From NCBI GenBank assembly GCA_021229015.1, contig CM037782.1, positions 60,794,387-60,858,386 on the forward strand: DNA of 64,000 nucleotides, given 5' to 3'. This DNA is from Solen grandis (Eukaryota; Mollusca; Bivalvia; Adapedonta; Solenidae). Position 1 is the stretch's first letter. The number at the start of each line of letters is the position of its first letter. The notes below the pieces were generated by a model. It did no database searches. It saw nothing but the letters and a program-made list of their open reading frames with translations, and was not told where the DNA came from. Positions 32,471 through 45,555 of this stretch are shown piece by piece. Both the position numbers and the translations under genes were made by a program.

Positions 32471-33100
32471 TAAGATAGGTTGATAGACTCTTGTCATTCA
32501 GTATCTCTTTACCACTACATGTGGACCATATTACACCATGGTATAGACCATTTTTATTCCAAAATGAGATGTAAACCTACGTAATTCAACACCTAATCTA
32601 CATGCTGGTGTAAAATTTCACACTGTATTTAATCGGAAATAAACATACAAAATTTTCCCCAGTCACTGATTGGTCAATTTAAATCCGCGAATTAAACCAA
32701 GTATTTCTATACAACGGAAAAACCGTCTGGTTGATGGCAGATTTTAAGTCTTCCATCATAATCTCCAAGGCATAGTGAACCGTATAAAACCTGATAGTTT
32801 GCAAGTGACTTTGTATTTGTCATGAGGTGGTTGTAAAGGACCTTTTCTAATAAATATTGGTCCTGTCTTTCCCATTTATGACAAGGACAGCTACTCACAA
32901 ATACTATCACAAACATTACCATTTTGTGTAAACCAGGTCAACCATTGATTACCTATTTTCACATTGTAGTTATTTGATAGTTTCTTAGCCAGTTTTAATA
33001 CAAATGTATTACTTGAAAGGAATGTTTTATTAATATCATTTTCTCTGTTCATGACATCAAGCCTCGTTCCATGTGAATATTCTTTATATACCATTGACTC

Positions 33101-33185
33101 TTAACCCTTTCCCTCGTATAGACTCATTTAACCCTTTCCCTCATATAGACTCATTTAACCCTTTCCCTCATATAGACTCATTTAA
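33101..33185. repeat. 27-bp tandem array made from the M2 tip
   Basis: Three consecutive units of 27 bp, each TTAACCCTTTCCCTC(A/G)TATA plus GACTCAT, then a final TTAA. The unit equals the terminal 27 bp of family M2; no element body is attached. Confidence 0.9.
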
Positions 33186-33501
33186 GTCAAGAGTTGATTA
33201 GGAAGGAATTCAGATTCTAGCTGTTAGAATCAAGACTGACATTAGAACGGTTGTTGAGTGTTTGACTGCATGAGCGAGTGACAAACTTGTTCACATTTTC
33301 AGATTTTATTCACTTGTTATTGCTTGTCAGTGTTTATTTTATTGTTAAAAGTTTACGTGAAGATGATTTGTTATCACCTGGCACCTATTCCACTAACTTT
33401 TCTTTGTGCTAAGTGATACATAAATACATACCGTACCGGTAAATGCTTAGGGACATATTTCATTCATTGTTTTCCCATGATAAAACAGGAAAATATTTAA
33501 G

Positions 33502-33630
33502 TACAGTCAAGCCTGTCTTAAGCAGTTAGTCAAGGAAACAAGAGAAGTAGCTGCCTATGTAACAAAATGCTATAGTTTGGTTATATTAAAATTGACTGCT
33601 TAATACAGGTGACCACTAATACAGTTTTAA
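33502..33630. mobile_element. Short TA-flanked MITE
   Basis: Starts TACAGTCAAGCCTGTCTTAA and ends with the inverted form (GACTGCTTAATACAGGTGAC, then ACAGTTTTAACC). ~128 bp, no coding. Directly upstream of M5. Confidence 0.55.
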
Positions 33631-33636
33631 CCATAT

Positions 33637-33839
33637 TTAACCCATAACCTGCTGAATTTCTCAAATGGACTTAGCCGGCATCTTTTTTGGAACTGTCCAT
33701 TATCAATTTTAGGGATAACAAGATGAAAACTTGTAGTTGGTCAGCCGACAGTAAAGAGCCAGGCCAGATGTGCAGGCTGGCCTGGCTCTTTACTGGTGGC
33801 AAAGGTTAGCACTTACGGTTCCAGCAGGGTAAGGGTTAA
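33637..33839. mobile_element. TTAA MITE family M5 with hairpin
   Basis: TTAA|CCCATAACCTGCTG at left and CAGCAGGGTAAGGG|TTAA at right. A near-perfect internal hairpin has arms GTAAAGAGCCAGGCCAG and its complement. 203 bp, non-coding; same architecture as M2 but unrelated interior. Confidence 0.85.
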
Positions 33840-33909
33840 AATAAGTTACTAATGATGTTGACTTAGTCATCCAATTAAATATTGTAAGAATGTAGGTATA
33901 TGTTTCAAC

Positions 33910-34080
33910 TCCCAGTAGGGACTTCGGATTTTTCATGTGAGGAAGCTTTCCAGCTGGCTTGCGGTAGGTCGGTGGTTCTACCCGGGTACCTCTGTGTACT
34001 CGGGGTCTTCCTCCACCTGTAATTAGCTGGACGTCGCTATATGATTGAAATACTATCGCAGCGACGGTAAACCCCAATAC
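33910..34080 (+). mobile_element. SINE S2, 5'-truncated
   Basis: CATGTGAGGAAGCTTTCCAG, CTTGCGGTAGGTCGGTGG, GTAATTAGCTGGACGTCGC and GCGACGGTAAACCCC in S2 order, beginning just after the head region. Confidence 0.78.
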
Positions 34081-36057
34081 AACAGCAATATGTTTCAACC
34101 TTATTCAAATTTTTAAGTATTACTTAGCATTAAGTATTGTTGAAGGAATGTGAGCCTGTACATGGATAGCGGAATGTTTGACTGGAGCCTGATAGAGATT
34201 CATAAATATGTTGAGTAGCATTTTTGAGGCTAGCTTCTTCTCTAGGTATTTATTCCTCCTATTTTAACATCATGTATATAAAGAATGTACTTAGAAATTT
34301 TAATGCTACCTAGAGAACACTCATATTTTGTTAAGATAATTTCTATTTAAAGTGACTATTTAATCGGAGTATATTTGCGGCTATTCTATACCAGAATTAG
34401 ACCAGGAAGCTTTATGGATCTGTACTTATGCATCATTTCAAATGCATTGTATAAATAAAAAGATTTCAGTTTTGTGTCTTTTTTAGAAGTGCATTTTTTG
34501 TTTATACTTTTCCTATGTTTTTATTTATTGGACCATTTCATTTTTCCCTAAGGGAAGCATAAACATACATTATTTTGTGTTTAAAGGATTTGTTTGCTTG
34601 AAATGGAATGCTGTGCAATATATACATACAATGTAACAATGTACTTGTAGTCAAAAAAGGAGTGATGTCATATATATATGTAGCTTTAAAAAAATGACAT
34701 TCCTCTGCAGGTCACAAGCCTTTGTTATTGCACGTTTAAAGGTTATTTAGTATGACAATGTTATGAGATGTAAATATGTAATGATATTCCAAATAAATCT
34801 GTATTATTTTTGTTAGAAAGATTTTGTCTACTATTTTATTCTGTTAAAGACCATTTGAATGTCTAATAACAATAAGTTTAAGTTTTCTGCCAAATATTTT
34901 TACAAAAATTGGACGGAAAGCAATATTGCCTATGAAAATCTTCCTTTTGGCTCGAATGGTTGCAATTTTGATGTAGGAAAAGAACTGTTAGAAAACCCAT
35001 GTATCCAAATGAGCGTCCAAATATCCTTTCACTTATAATTTCAGACCAGCCTGGCATTAAACCTTGGTTGTATTGGAGAAAAGCCAATGTATAAACCATT
35101 GAGTTAATTGGACACCCTGTAACATTTTTTTACCCCTGCTGCACAAAGGTGGGGCCTATATAGGAATGCTGCTTGTCACGCCCCATCCTACACTGGCATG
35201 AAGACATGGTTGAATATGGAAGTTTTATTCACATCTGTTGATAGTTCCAAGTTTTAGCTGATATTTGAGTTCTCAGTAACTACTGATTTGTTGTATACCT
35301 ATTGGGGTATTATATACAGGTGGATTTGATAAATGGGTGATGCATTGGTAAGATAAACATTGATTTTATCATGCCAACTGATAGGTGATATTTTCATGTT
35401 TATTTTATGTACATGTATCTAAGGAAGTGGGACATGTATGAGTCAAATTTTGAACAATTTTTTTATGACTTACATATTGTAATTATTTATTACTATGCTA
35501 ATTTTATTCTGTTCAATAATTCCTATGTGTAAATTTCATTTGCCATGCCAAAGTCTTATTTCCTTTTTTTTCTTCTTTTTTTTATGCAATATTGAACTTT
35601 CGTTGCCACCATGTCCAGCATTTTTGTGTGTTTATATGCAAATATGGTGTGTTTGTGTAGATACTGAACACAGGATATTTATATGCATGTGTAAGTTGTG
35701 TGAGAATGTCTATATGCAAGTGTAGTATGCTTGTGTAGGAAGTGAACACGGATATTTGTATGCATGTGCAATGTGTATGAATGTTTTATTTGCAAGCTGG
35801 TGTGTACCATGAATAAGTTGGTAGTTTATTTACATATGTTTGTGTACTGTGAACGTGAAGAGGGAAACTGGATAGTTTGACATGTACAGTGGTATATTTC
35901 TACATGAGAGATTTGTTATAGATACATATACAGGATATATAGGTGTATGGTATTTTTGAGCACAAAATAAATCCTGAAACACAATATCTTCCTTTTTGTA
36001 TTTTCCTTCCCACAAGCAGGGATTACCCAGGGGGGTGACAGTTTGAGAAATTTCCTC

Positions 36058-36275
36058 TATTTAAACTTTATTTATTTTACATCAATTACGAAACAAGTCA
36101 TAACAGCTTATATTAATCACTCTTGATGGCTCTGGTGGCAGCATTTGTGGTCATTTTTGTGGGAGTTGTCTGGATTGATCACTGTACCCTATCACGAACT
36201 TGACCAGGAATCGAACCCAAGACGCATTGGTGAAAAGGGAGGCGGGTTATCACTACGCTATCCAGGCACGTAACA
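36058..36275 (-). mobile_element. tRNA-derived SINE, family S4, reverse
   Basis: Reversed tail AACAAGTCATAACAGCTTAT, body TGGTGGCAGCATTTGTGGTC, head GACCAGGAATCGAACCCAAG and CACTACGCTATCCAGGCACG. Confidence 0.82.
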
Positions 36276-36340
36276 TGTGATTGTCATCTGTAAAAGCCTA
36301 CAATAATGAGGGAAAATCCCTCATCTATCACACATTGGGC

Positions 36341-37086
36341 TTACGGACGTTTCAGCAGAATACGGCTGATTTTGATTTTGGTAAAAAAAAAAAATGAATT
36401 TCTCCTAAGTAGAATGATAGAAGAAAGCCCAAATTTAAGATTCATGTGTTAAGAATATCATCAAAAGTAAATTGCCAAATTTTGAATGTACAAAAAGTCA
36501 CATTTTAGTATTTTTCTGCAAATTTAGCTAAAATTTCATTAAAAAAGCAGTTTTAGTTAAAAAAAAACTTAACAAATCTGATGAGGTATGTATTTTTTTT
36601 ACATTTTCATAAAGCATTTATAATAGAAAACTGACTCTGAAAAAATAAAGAAAATCTGTCCTTTGAAAAAAAAATTAATATTGAAAAAAATATATAAAAA
36701 TTCAGTTTTGGGATAGTTTTTGTATACATTTTTGTCCGGGCTCAAATGAGATTTTATGCATGTTTTGTATTTTCAATGCATATTTGACAGTATTTTTATC
36801 TGTCTGTAACTTATGGAATACATTATACGTTACAAATGGTGATAAAAATATTTTAAAACTATCATTTAAATATGCTATTACAGTATTTAGAGACAAAATC
36901 TTCCTATTTTTTATGTCATGTTTTTTCAACAAATATTAGCAGATAGTGATGTTCTACCATAAGCTCTATCTCTAAAACAAGCATGTGACCCCCTTTTTTT
37001 AATTCATGTATCTTTTAGTTAAAGTCTAAAGTACTTATTTGCAAATTTTTAGAAACATCAGAAAAAATCCGCTCAAACGCCTTTAA
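36341..37086 (-). mobile_element. TTAA element family M6, copy 2 (reverse)
   Basis: Left tip GGACGTTTCAGCAGAA after TTAC, right tip CCGCTCAAACGCC before TTTAA. 746 bp; reads as the reverse of the intron 10 copy with extra AT-rich sequence. Confidence 0.78.
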
Positions 37087-37614
37087 ACCTCTCACTAGCT
37101 AGGGATCTACTATAACTTACTGGTTACTGGTTTGATATTCTAACCGATCGGTCACTGGGACCAGACCTGCCAAGTTCTTAACTGTACATCGATGGCCATC
37201 AGTATTATGATATGTGCTTTTGTTTGTCAGTCAGGTGAATGTCATATCTAACAATTAAGAGCTGTCAATTACCACCAACCCTCAACACCGTGATTATAGT
37301 AGTCTAGCAGCAAATAGCGCACATAGTTTCATTGCTTGGTTCCTGGTTGAACACATTACTTCTAGTGTGAGGGGAAGGAAGTTCTGCCAAGAACCAGACA
37401 AACTTACTATAACTCAATGAAACACATTGTGAAATTTGTTACTCATAGGTTAAGGTTACATCTTTTACACTGTAGGTCCATTAGTGAGTGCCACCATGAA
37501 TCCTAAATCATAGATTAATGTCATATAATGAACATTGCCTAGCCCGAGGTAAAAAGTAAAAGCAAATGCATTTTACAGTCTAAGTTTCATGCCTTTAGCG
37601 AGTTCACAGACTTT

Positions 37615-37882
37615 ACAGCTATTTACCCCTGGTCATCGGGCTACTTGTATCTATCTATCGATCTCCCTGGGGAGTCTTTCACTCCGCTTATGGCAGCCCA
37701 CACCATGGTGCCACGTGATTATACAGCCCTCTCAGGTACCCATTTACACCTTGGTGAAGTGAAACAATGCGGGATAAATTTCTTGTTTAAGGAAATTAGC
37801 AGTGTCCTTGGCAGGACTCGAACCCGGGACCCCTCGATCCCAAAGCGCCTGTTCTACCCCTGGACCACTGCTCCCCACACAG
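37615..37882 (-). mobile_element. tRNA-derived SINE, family S5, reverse
   Basis: The minus-strand head reads GGGGAGCAGTGGTCCAGGGG, then GGGTCCCGGGTTCGAGTCCT (B box). The body on the plus strand includes GCAGCCCACACCATGGTG and ACCCATTTACACCTTGG. Only copy of this family in the window. Confidence 0.72.
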
Positions 37883-38100
37883 AGGTATTCCCATTGTGAC
37901 CCTACACTGGCTCAGCTCCCGTAAACACTATGGATTCTTCTCCAGTAAGCAATACACCACTCAAGTCTTTAGCTGTGAAGATTAAAGTTCAATGTTAGGT
38001 CAACTAACAAAAGTTTCACACACAAATCCATGTGTTCTTTTGTGCAAATCAGGTCAACTATAGACTACCTTAATCCCAGTGTAGCTAATGGATAGCCTGC

Positions 38101-38200
38101 NNNNNNNNNNNNNNNNNNNNNNNNNNNNNNNNNNNNNNNNNNNNNNNNNNNNNNNNNNNNNNNNNNNNNNNNNNNNNNNNNNNNNNNNNNNNNNNNNNNN
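38101..38200. other. Assembly gap (100 N)
   Basis: Exactly 100 N, the usual placeholder for a gap of unknown size. Distances across it, including the SARA-foxD spacing, are therefore not fixed, and sequence may be missing. Confidence 0.99.
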
Positions 38201-38794
38201 AAATCGAAAACAATATATTACCTCCCGTTTGATTCAAGTATTAGCGCATTAAACAACCCTCTAGAGTAACCAAAGACGCAAAGTAGGCAAAGGATTTCCC
38301 AAATTTGTTCAGCTTAGTCGCAGAGAACATAAAATCCATACAAGATCTCGTATAAATATCTGAGGTTAAGGAAGTGGAAAGTGAACTATGTGGTGTAGAT
38401 AGGAAATAACGTCTTTAGCAAGTCATCTTAAGATTAATCAAAGTCCAAATGCGGTGAAAATGGGAGCGGAATTCTCTAGCAATGTTTAAAATAAGTGACT
38501 AAACGTGAGATACATAAATGTATTAAGTGTTTATACACGGTTTGCCTCAATGATTCGTCCAATTAAAATCGACTTACTGTTAAAAGTTTACCTCTCTTAA
38601 TTGTTGTTAAAGTCTTGAATACTTATTTATGCAGGGTTCAGGAGCAATTGCGCATGCGCGTCCTTAGATCCAATCCACCAGTATGTGTTGATGATGATGT
38701 TAAAATTTGCTTCTTATGTCTCCACGATGGCTGCTGTAAGGTTAATTGAATACAAGAATGAAAAATGTTTCATGATTAATTTCTAATCATTTGG

Positions 38795-38990
38795 CCATTG
38801 CAACTGGTAAATTAGTTTATCTTAACCATGGTACATCAGTAATGTTCATTGACCACGGACCTGAAAGGACTGGGTTCAATTCCGACCATGGAGCATATTT
38901 ATTTTCAAGACCTCCCCTTACGCAAAGCAATGTTCCAACCAAGGAACCGTGAAGACGGAAGTGTAAATTTAATAAGAACCTGTTTCCAAA
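38795..38990 (+). mobile_element. SINE S3 copy
   Basis: TCATTGACCACGGACCTG, GGGTTCAATTCCGACCATG, GAGCATATTTATTTTCAAGA, AAGCAATGTTCCAACCAAGG match S3 with moderate divergence. Confidence 0.6.
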
Positions 38991-40908
38991 TTATCATGAA
39001 GGAAATATGGTAAGTTGATAATCACTATTTATGCAGAATGTCCCAAATCAATAAGTTGTATCCTTTGACATTGTATATCTGTGCGTTTCAGAATACTCCA
39101 AAACCGCATTCCGATCTCATGATTCATTTATATTTAATCATCTTATAATTTACACGTACATATATATGAATTGTTTTCTGATCAAATAACTTACTGATCT
39201 AAACAATACCAAAGTTTTAAAAACAACATTCTAATATTTGAGGCAGCTTAAAACATGTAGATTATGTGCATTGCTCTTTTTGGTTTACACACTTGAAAGT
39301 TACCGACCACGTGATCAACGGGTTTTCAAAATGTCAAATATCTGTCAAAGACAATGGCGAGTTGCTTGTAGATGCTGGTCCATCTAGGTAAAAAAGAGTT
39401 TCTGATTTATGATCTCTGTTCAAAACTTTTTTTCCCCAACATTTGAATTCCAAAGTCTTGTTTCCTGTAATGAAAACAATTAATCATATGTAATATACTA
39501 GTTTGGACATTCACATGCTTAATTTATGCAGGTTTCTTTTTCTAAAGTCAACCAATAAATTTCGTCTGTAATAATTTGGGGTTTTGTTCGTTCTGTAACT
39601 TGTAAATGGTCTACCAGATTTTCTTCTCCTGTGTCAACACTTCTGTGCAATTCTGTGAACAACCCTTTGTCCTTGTGATCACATGATTCCCGCAACTGTT
39701 GTCACATTATGATAAGCAACGAAATGAGCAATGTCTAATTGAAATGTTTGGCTGATAAGGAATATCTTCTCCACTTTGTTTAAAAGAAGGACAATATGAT
39801 CAGTGGCCGTTTACAGCAGCCTCTATTTGTCCGGGGTGTGATATTTCTATCACTAAATGCTGGTGATTTGACAGGTATCGGCAATTAATGAAGCTTGCAA
39901 ATGGTCGCAGATTTATTGTTTCCTCAATATAAACAACAGAGTCGTTTATCAAACTAAACAGATAGGGCCAGAAGCGGCCAAACGATGGCCATCAAATCAT
40001 GCAAAATTTTAATTTAACAAACATTGACTTGTACACCCGTGTGCTTCTCACGACAATGTTTGTACATTAGATCCACAAATGATGGTTCCCGCTTTGATGT
40101 TAGCGCTGAGCTGGGCCCATAGATCACTCATTGACGGGTTCCCGAACCCTGGTCTTTGAACCTGGAAGATTAAGAAAGTGTTGTCAATAGGTGTGACTTT
40201 CTTAGATGTGGTAGAGATGTACCTTTGAGGAAACGATTGCTCGGCTCAAAGTGATATAATAAATAAAAGCACAGATCTTCACGATGATTTCGGATACATT
40301 TAAAACACCCATAAATTGGACAAAATCATGAAATACTACTACAAGTTTTTCTATTTTTAGTCTCTCGAGATAAAGTATTTCTTTGAAAATATTTCAGGAA
40401 ATCCCTCTAGCAAATCTTCATTGCTAGGTTGAATCTCCAGCTCTAGAAATGTATACTATAAATTACTGTGATATATTACTTAATTTTAAATAAACAAAAC
40501 TGGAGATAGAAATACTTTCCAAAAATAACATATCATTTAAGGCCAGTCTTAGAAAAATGTTTGCTTTTATCTGGTGAAAATATAATAAATTTTAAGAAGT
40601 GTGTGTTTCCTTATATTTATTTCTCCCCTAGACTAAGTCTAGTATCTATCATAATTAATATACATGTACATAAATAGTATTGTTTTTCAAATATAAGTAA
40701 GTAAGTAAATGCTTTATTAAAGTGACATGTGTTATACAATATACATATTGATGAAAACAAAGCAATTCAAACACCCGGCCCCATGGGCCTATAAGTCACT
40801 GTTGGGACATACAAACATAATAAATTCAACAGAAAATATCACATGTAAATATGAAAGATAAGATGGACACTGATTTTTTTAATTGAATTGATACATACGA
40901 TATATGTC

Positions 40909-41170
40909 GGGGCCTCCGTGGCCGAGAGGATAAAGTCACTGACTTTCACTCTCACTCAGCCCCTCACCGCGTGGGTTCGAATCCCGGCAGGGTCATTCGG
41001 ATTTTCATGTGAAAAAGCCTTCCAGCTGGCTTGCGGTAGGTCGTGTGGTTCTACCCGGATGCCTCCGTGCATTCGGGATCTTCCTCCACCTGTAATTAGC
41101 TGGCCGTCGCTATATGACTGAAATACTGTCGAAGCAACGGTAAACTCAAAATAGTCAATAGTCAGTCAAA
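40909..41170 (+). mobile_element. tRNA-derived SINE, family S2, full length
   Basis: Head GGGGCCTCCGTGGCCGAGAG (A box, Leu/Ser-like) and GGGTTCGAATCCCGGCAGGG (B box); body CTTCCAGCTGGCTTGCGG and GTAATTAGCTGGCCGTCGC; tail ACGGTAAACTC and (AGTCA) repeats. The intact head shows the tRNA origin of S2. Confidence 0.86.
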
Positions 41171-41682
41171 TATATATCTACATCGTTATATCATGTACTT
41201 GAATGAACCTTAAAAGAAGAATGCTGGAACGCGTTTCTACTTTATAACTCAATGATTAAGGTATTACTTCGCACTAAGTCTATGATATATATTTGTTTAT
41301 GTGTATTTGTAATCTATATTTCATGTCTGTGTATTAATAAGACATTAATAAGAATTATAGTGTTGGTGGAATTCAAGTCTGACTAGACAGGGACAATCTC
41401 AGTTGCAAAACACAGATTTTCTTTCATTTAAATGTATTTCCTTTAGAGAATTTATTGTGTTTGAGTTACAAACAATCCTTCAAAACAAACAATACTTTCG
41501 AAATATAAATTGCACATCACTTTGGTCAGACAGTATTCAACATGTTGATAATTTTGACAGAGATAATACATTGATTTAACGATGTGTAAATAACCCGGCT
41601 GCATACTTTCATTTGCAGCTGCATTAAATAAAAATACGTGTTAGATTTATTATGAATTTTGCTTTGAACCCACGCCCTCAAA

Positions 41683-41683
41683 T

Positions 41684-41717
<34 letters not shown>

Positions 41718-41760
41718 TACATACATGCATGCATACATACATACATGTACATTCATACAT
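41683..41760. repeat. (ACAG)n and (CATA)n microsatellite
   Basis: About eight ACAG units followed by CATA/CATG units. The cysteine/valine-rich minus-strand open frame across it is an artefact. Confidence 0.93.
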
Positions 41761-42700
41761 GATTTATTTCGTAATCTGTACGGTTTCATGTAATAATTTT
41801 CATAATACAATAATATATCGTGACTATATTACATTGTATATTCAATACAATGTAGAATTGCATATATCTATATATGCAATTTTACAATCATAAATGCATA
41901 TCATCCATTGAAAGCCAGAGGGGCTTATCAGCATATATAAAAAGAAGGCTAATTAACCCTTCTTGCTTTCAATGGTCGATATACAAAAAGACTTGAAGAA
42001 AAAAAGGAACGAATATAATTATTATTACACATATGCAAGCAAGGGAGGATGAACATAAATTATAATAATAGTTTCAAATAATTAACAACCATATATGTAC
42101 TCTACCAACGGTCCTCGTTATGGAAGAAAGTCATTCAAGAGGTCAGTACGGACAAAAGTCGTGGCCCACCCTTGGTTTTCAGTGTAGTTTCTGTCTCTTC
42201 ACCTCCCTCATCAGTTATTAGTCTAGCTACAATGTGGCAACTCGGGATTCTTTCTGCTTTTTAGGATTTGGAGGTTGCCACTGCAACTAAATTGGAACCT
42301 TATCTCTTGCGTATTTTCGTATATTGAAATGTATATGGAATGATTATTTCTCTGTATTGGTTGTGAAGCACATTCAAGCTCGGGTAATAATAAATATAGT
42401 AGTGTCAGACATGTGATAATATCTGTATATGTATAAGTGTAAAGGTGTATGTGTAATGTGTGTAAATAAACATGACAGAACTTTTGCTTTTTTCCTGTGT
42501 TTTTTTTTTTTTATCAATTAATGTATAATACATGTTGTAATTATGTTTATATCTCCCGAGTCTTGGAGACAATAAAAATAACGTGGAGTTAAATAAAAGA
42601 TAAACGTCATACATATGAAAAAGTCAAGAACGATGAACATGTACGTTAACAGAGATTCGATTTGAAGAAAAAGACGGGGGAGAGACAGATAGGTTAGAAA

Positions 42701-42724
42701 ATAATAATAATAATAATAATAATA
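42701..42724. repeat. (AAT)n microsatellite
   Basis: Eight AAT units. Confidence 0.9.
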
Positions 42725-45501
42725 AAAGTAATTATTACTGTTGCAATCACATATATAGGATACCATAAAGCGACAGTCGCAATTAAAACTCAACGATAAT
42801 TTCCACGGCAACTACAGTTGCGATAACTGTCAGTTATCGCTACTTTTGATCCAACTTGTACACCATAATATGCCCATGCAATATTTACTATCAATCGTTT
42901 TTCTTCGCCTTTATCACCGAAACTATCGCCAATGACGGCAGAGTGATTTTGCCATATACTATCTTTGCGAACGTTTAATAAAGTCTTTTTGTACAGCCCC
43001 AGGGGTAATTAATTATGCTAAATAATATTATTGTAAGCATGCCGATTTAGAATAATCGTATCGATACTGCCGTATAGATTAAATGACTGTTGTGTATAAA
43101 CACTGCTTTTCTCTAGGGTGTTAAAGCGCTAAGTATCTTACAACTTAATACCCTTTTCTTTCGCCTACACTTCTTCTGTTTAGCTATAACAACTTAGCCG
43201 TAAGAGTATTAAATCCATTAATGAATTTCGAGTATTACATTTTTAAGCTCAATAACTAAAGTTAACATAATTTTTATCTCAGATTATGAATTGACACGGC
43301 AAAAGATCTTATTATGTCATTAAGAAGCGGAACCATAACTTATGTGTAGTGTGTTGAACAAGTCCGGCGGCTGTAGGACCTGACGTACAAATCGTTTCAC
43401 GATTACATATTGCTAATTGATTAATCAGTTTATTTGCCATATCTTTTCTTCAGATAAGTGTTTTTCTTTTCTGAAATCGGCCCACACTTAGTGACAAGAG
43501 ATTTACATGTGGAGACTCTGTCAAAATGTATCAATCCATTACATTTAATTAGAACACATTCCTTATTTCTTGCACCCCATCCAACGCTTTACTAAATGAA
43601 ATTGTTTGTTTTTAGTCCTTCACTAAACTAAGTCGAACATTCTTTCAATTAGCATAATTTTACGTATCACTGAAGGATTGATTGAATAGTGGTCAAGTCC
43701 GGATTCCAGCGACAATACTTAATGCGGAGTAATACATGATTGTATTTAAATTCTAAGATCAGGGAGAAACCCCTTCCACAATTCCTGTTTCACGAAATAC
43801 TTAAGTATGACTGGCATGAAGTATCACTGTAATAAATTAACGTACAATATTTGTTCAGGAATAAATATTTGTGTATAATCATTAGAAAAAACAAGAATAG
43901 TTAAATTCACCACTAAATATTACTTAGTGCTAAGTTTCAAGACGAAAGTTTAAAACAAGAATTGATTTTTTCTTATTTATCTGTCATGGCGTACTACTAA
44001 AAAGGCAGACTCCATCGTTAAAACGTTTGATATTAAAATTTCAAAATGTCTTTGCCTTAAACTATACTGGACCGACACATATAAAAAACATCACCCTTTT
44101 GTAGGGTTTTATTTAAAAGGATAAAAGTTAAACACCTGTCATGGCATTCGACAAAACAATTAAAATCAAAGTGAAATATCTAAAATATATTGCCAGTAAA
44201 TAGCTTAAACATATCTAATGGACATTCCCTCATCATTCGATTTAAAAATATTAACTGAAGCCTCGTAGCTGCAATATACTTTCACTTTTGAAAGTTTTTA
44301 TGTCCGTCTACTGTGTACAACCAATTTACATGTAGACCACTACTATCTCTTCCTGCTTTTGATAATTCTTTTGTGTCTCTCACATGTTAAACACTATGAC
44401 CTATTCTCTCAAAAACTTGTACAATTTCAATGGTTTCTCAGAGTTCATAAGAACTGTTGAAGCATTAAATTGTGGAGAAGCTTTCAAATTACTTAATTAA
44501 ATATAGACTGAAGAAATAGACAGTCCATTTACATGTTGACCTTAGCTCTCAAATTTAAAAAGATTAGAAAAGATTTTAACCTAAAACCATTTTTCTGTAA
44601 ATGACTGACATGCTTTCAAGGTATCACAGAAGTATTTCTATGTCATCGGTTTAAACTTTTTACATTACACTTTTGACAGTTTTTGACATTTCAAGTAATT
44701 TCTTCAAGTTGAAGTTGATATTGAGTTGTTCAAGGAAACAATACATGTATATTCGCTCAGCACCTTTAGGTGTTGAGATCGATTATCCTAGTTCATCCGT
44801 ATCTTATGCCCCCGATTTAGGTTAAAATTTAAAATATTTACTTTTTTTCCTCTACCATGAATGATTTACGAAACTCAATGTTATATGATAATTATTACTC
44901 TTATATATAAAAATGTTATAAAAGTCACTAACTGGTTATATATTTGTCAAATATAACGCTGAAAATTGTCGCTTGTTTTGATCTCAAAGACTGTTTAACG
45001 TCTTAAGATATTACTTAAATTAGATCAAATCTTACAAATCATATACTTTTTGAAATACTATGTTTTCAAACTATACGGCAAATAAAAAAAAACGTGACCT
45101 TTGGCTGATAATGTCTGTCTTTGCATAGAATGAACCAATCTGAGTCTTTTCCACAAAAAGGTGAACTTTTAGAGCTGGGAGGTTCATAACAGTGTCTCTT
45201 TCAGCGCGTTTGGATGATTTGAATAATTTATTTCTTTTTTTTTTTTTTTTTGAAATTCTGAATCATGTACTAAATTTATTTATTTATTTACTCATTTATT
45301 TATCAAGTTATGTTTAAAATAAACTCCAGTAAATGTTGTTAAAATTTGAAAATAACACACAGAAATATAGGTAGATTGGACATATCGTAAAAAAAGGTTA
45401 AAACGACTAAAATCGGGACTGGTTCGATTGTATCATTGCTCAAGAAGGCAGTCTTCCATCTAACTGCATTTTTTATATAAAAAAGAAGTTTCTTGATAAA
45501 T

Positions 45502-45503
<2 letters not shown>

Positions 45504-45549
<46 letters not shown>
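45504..45549. repeat. (TA)n microsatellite
   Basis: About 22 TA units. Confidence 0.95.

Positions 45550-45555
<6 letters not shown>

Larger units (their letters stand above)
30263..38100. other. Intergenic, SARA side, mobile-element dense
   Basis: Contains M2 (31057), a 54-bp minisatellite, nested SINEs (32181-32470), the 27-bp M2-tip array, a TA MITE, M5, SINEs at 33910, 36058 and 37615, and M6 (36341). About 34100-36050 and 37090-37600 show only AT-rich sequence and scattered AATAAA motifs. No gene is supported. Confidence 0.75.

Noticed and set aside
40909..41000. tRNA-like sequence (GGCCGAGAGG, GGTTCGAATCC)
   Set aside because: Followed by a shared SINE body and tail and repeated elsewhere; it does not fold as a proper tRNA. 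The same reasoning applies to the heads at 12373, 15391, 24580, 36200, 37820 and 59900.
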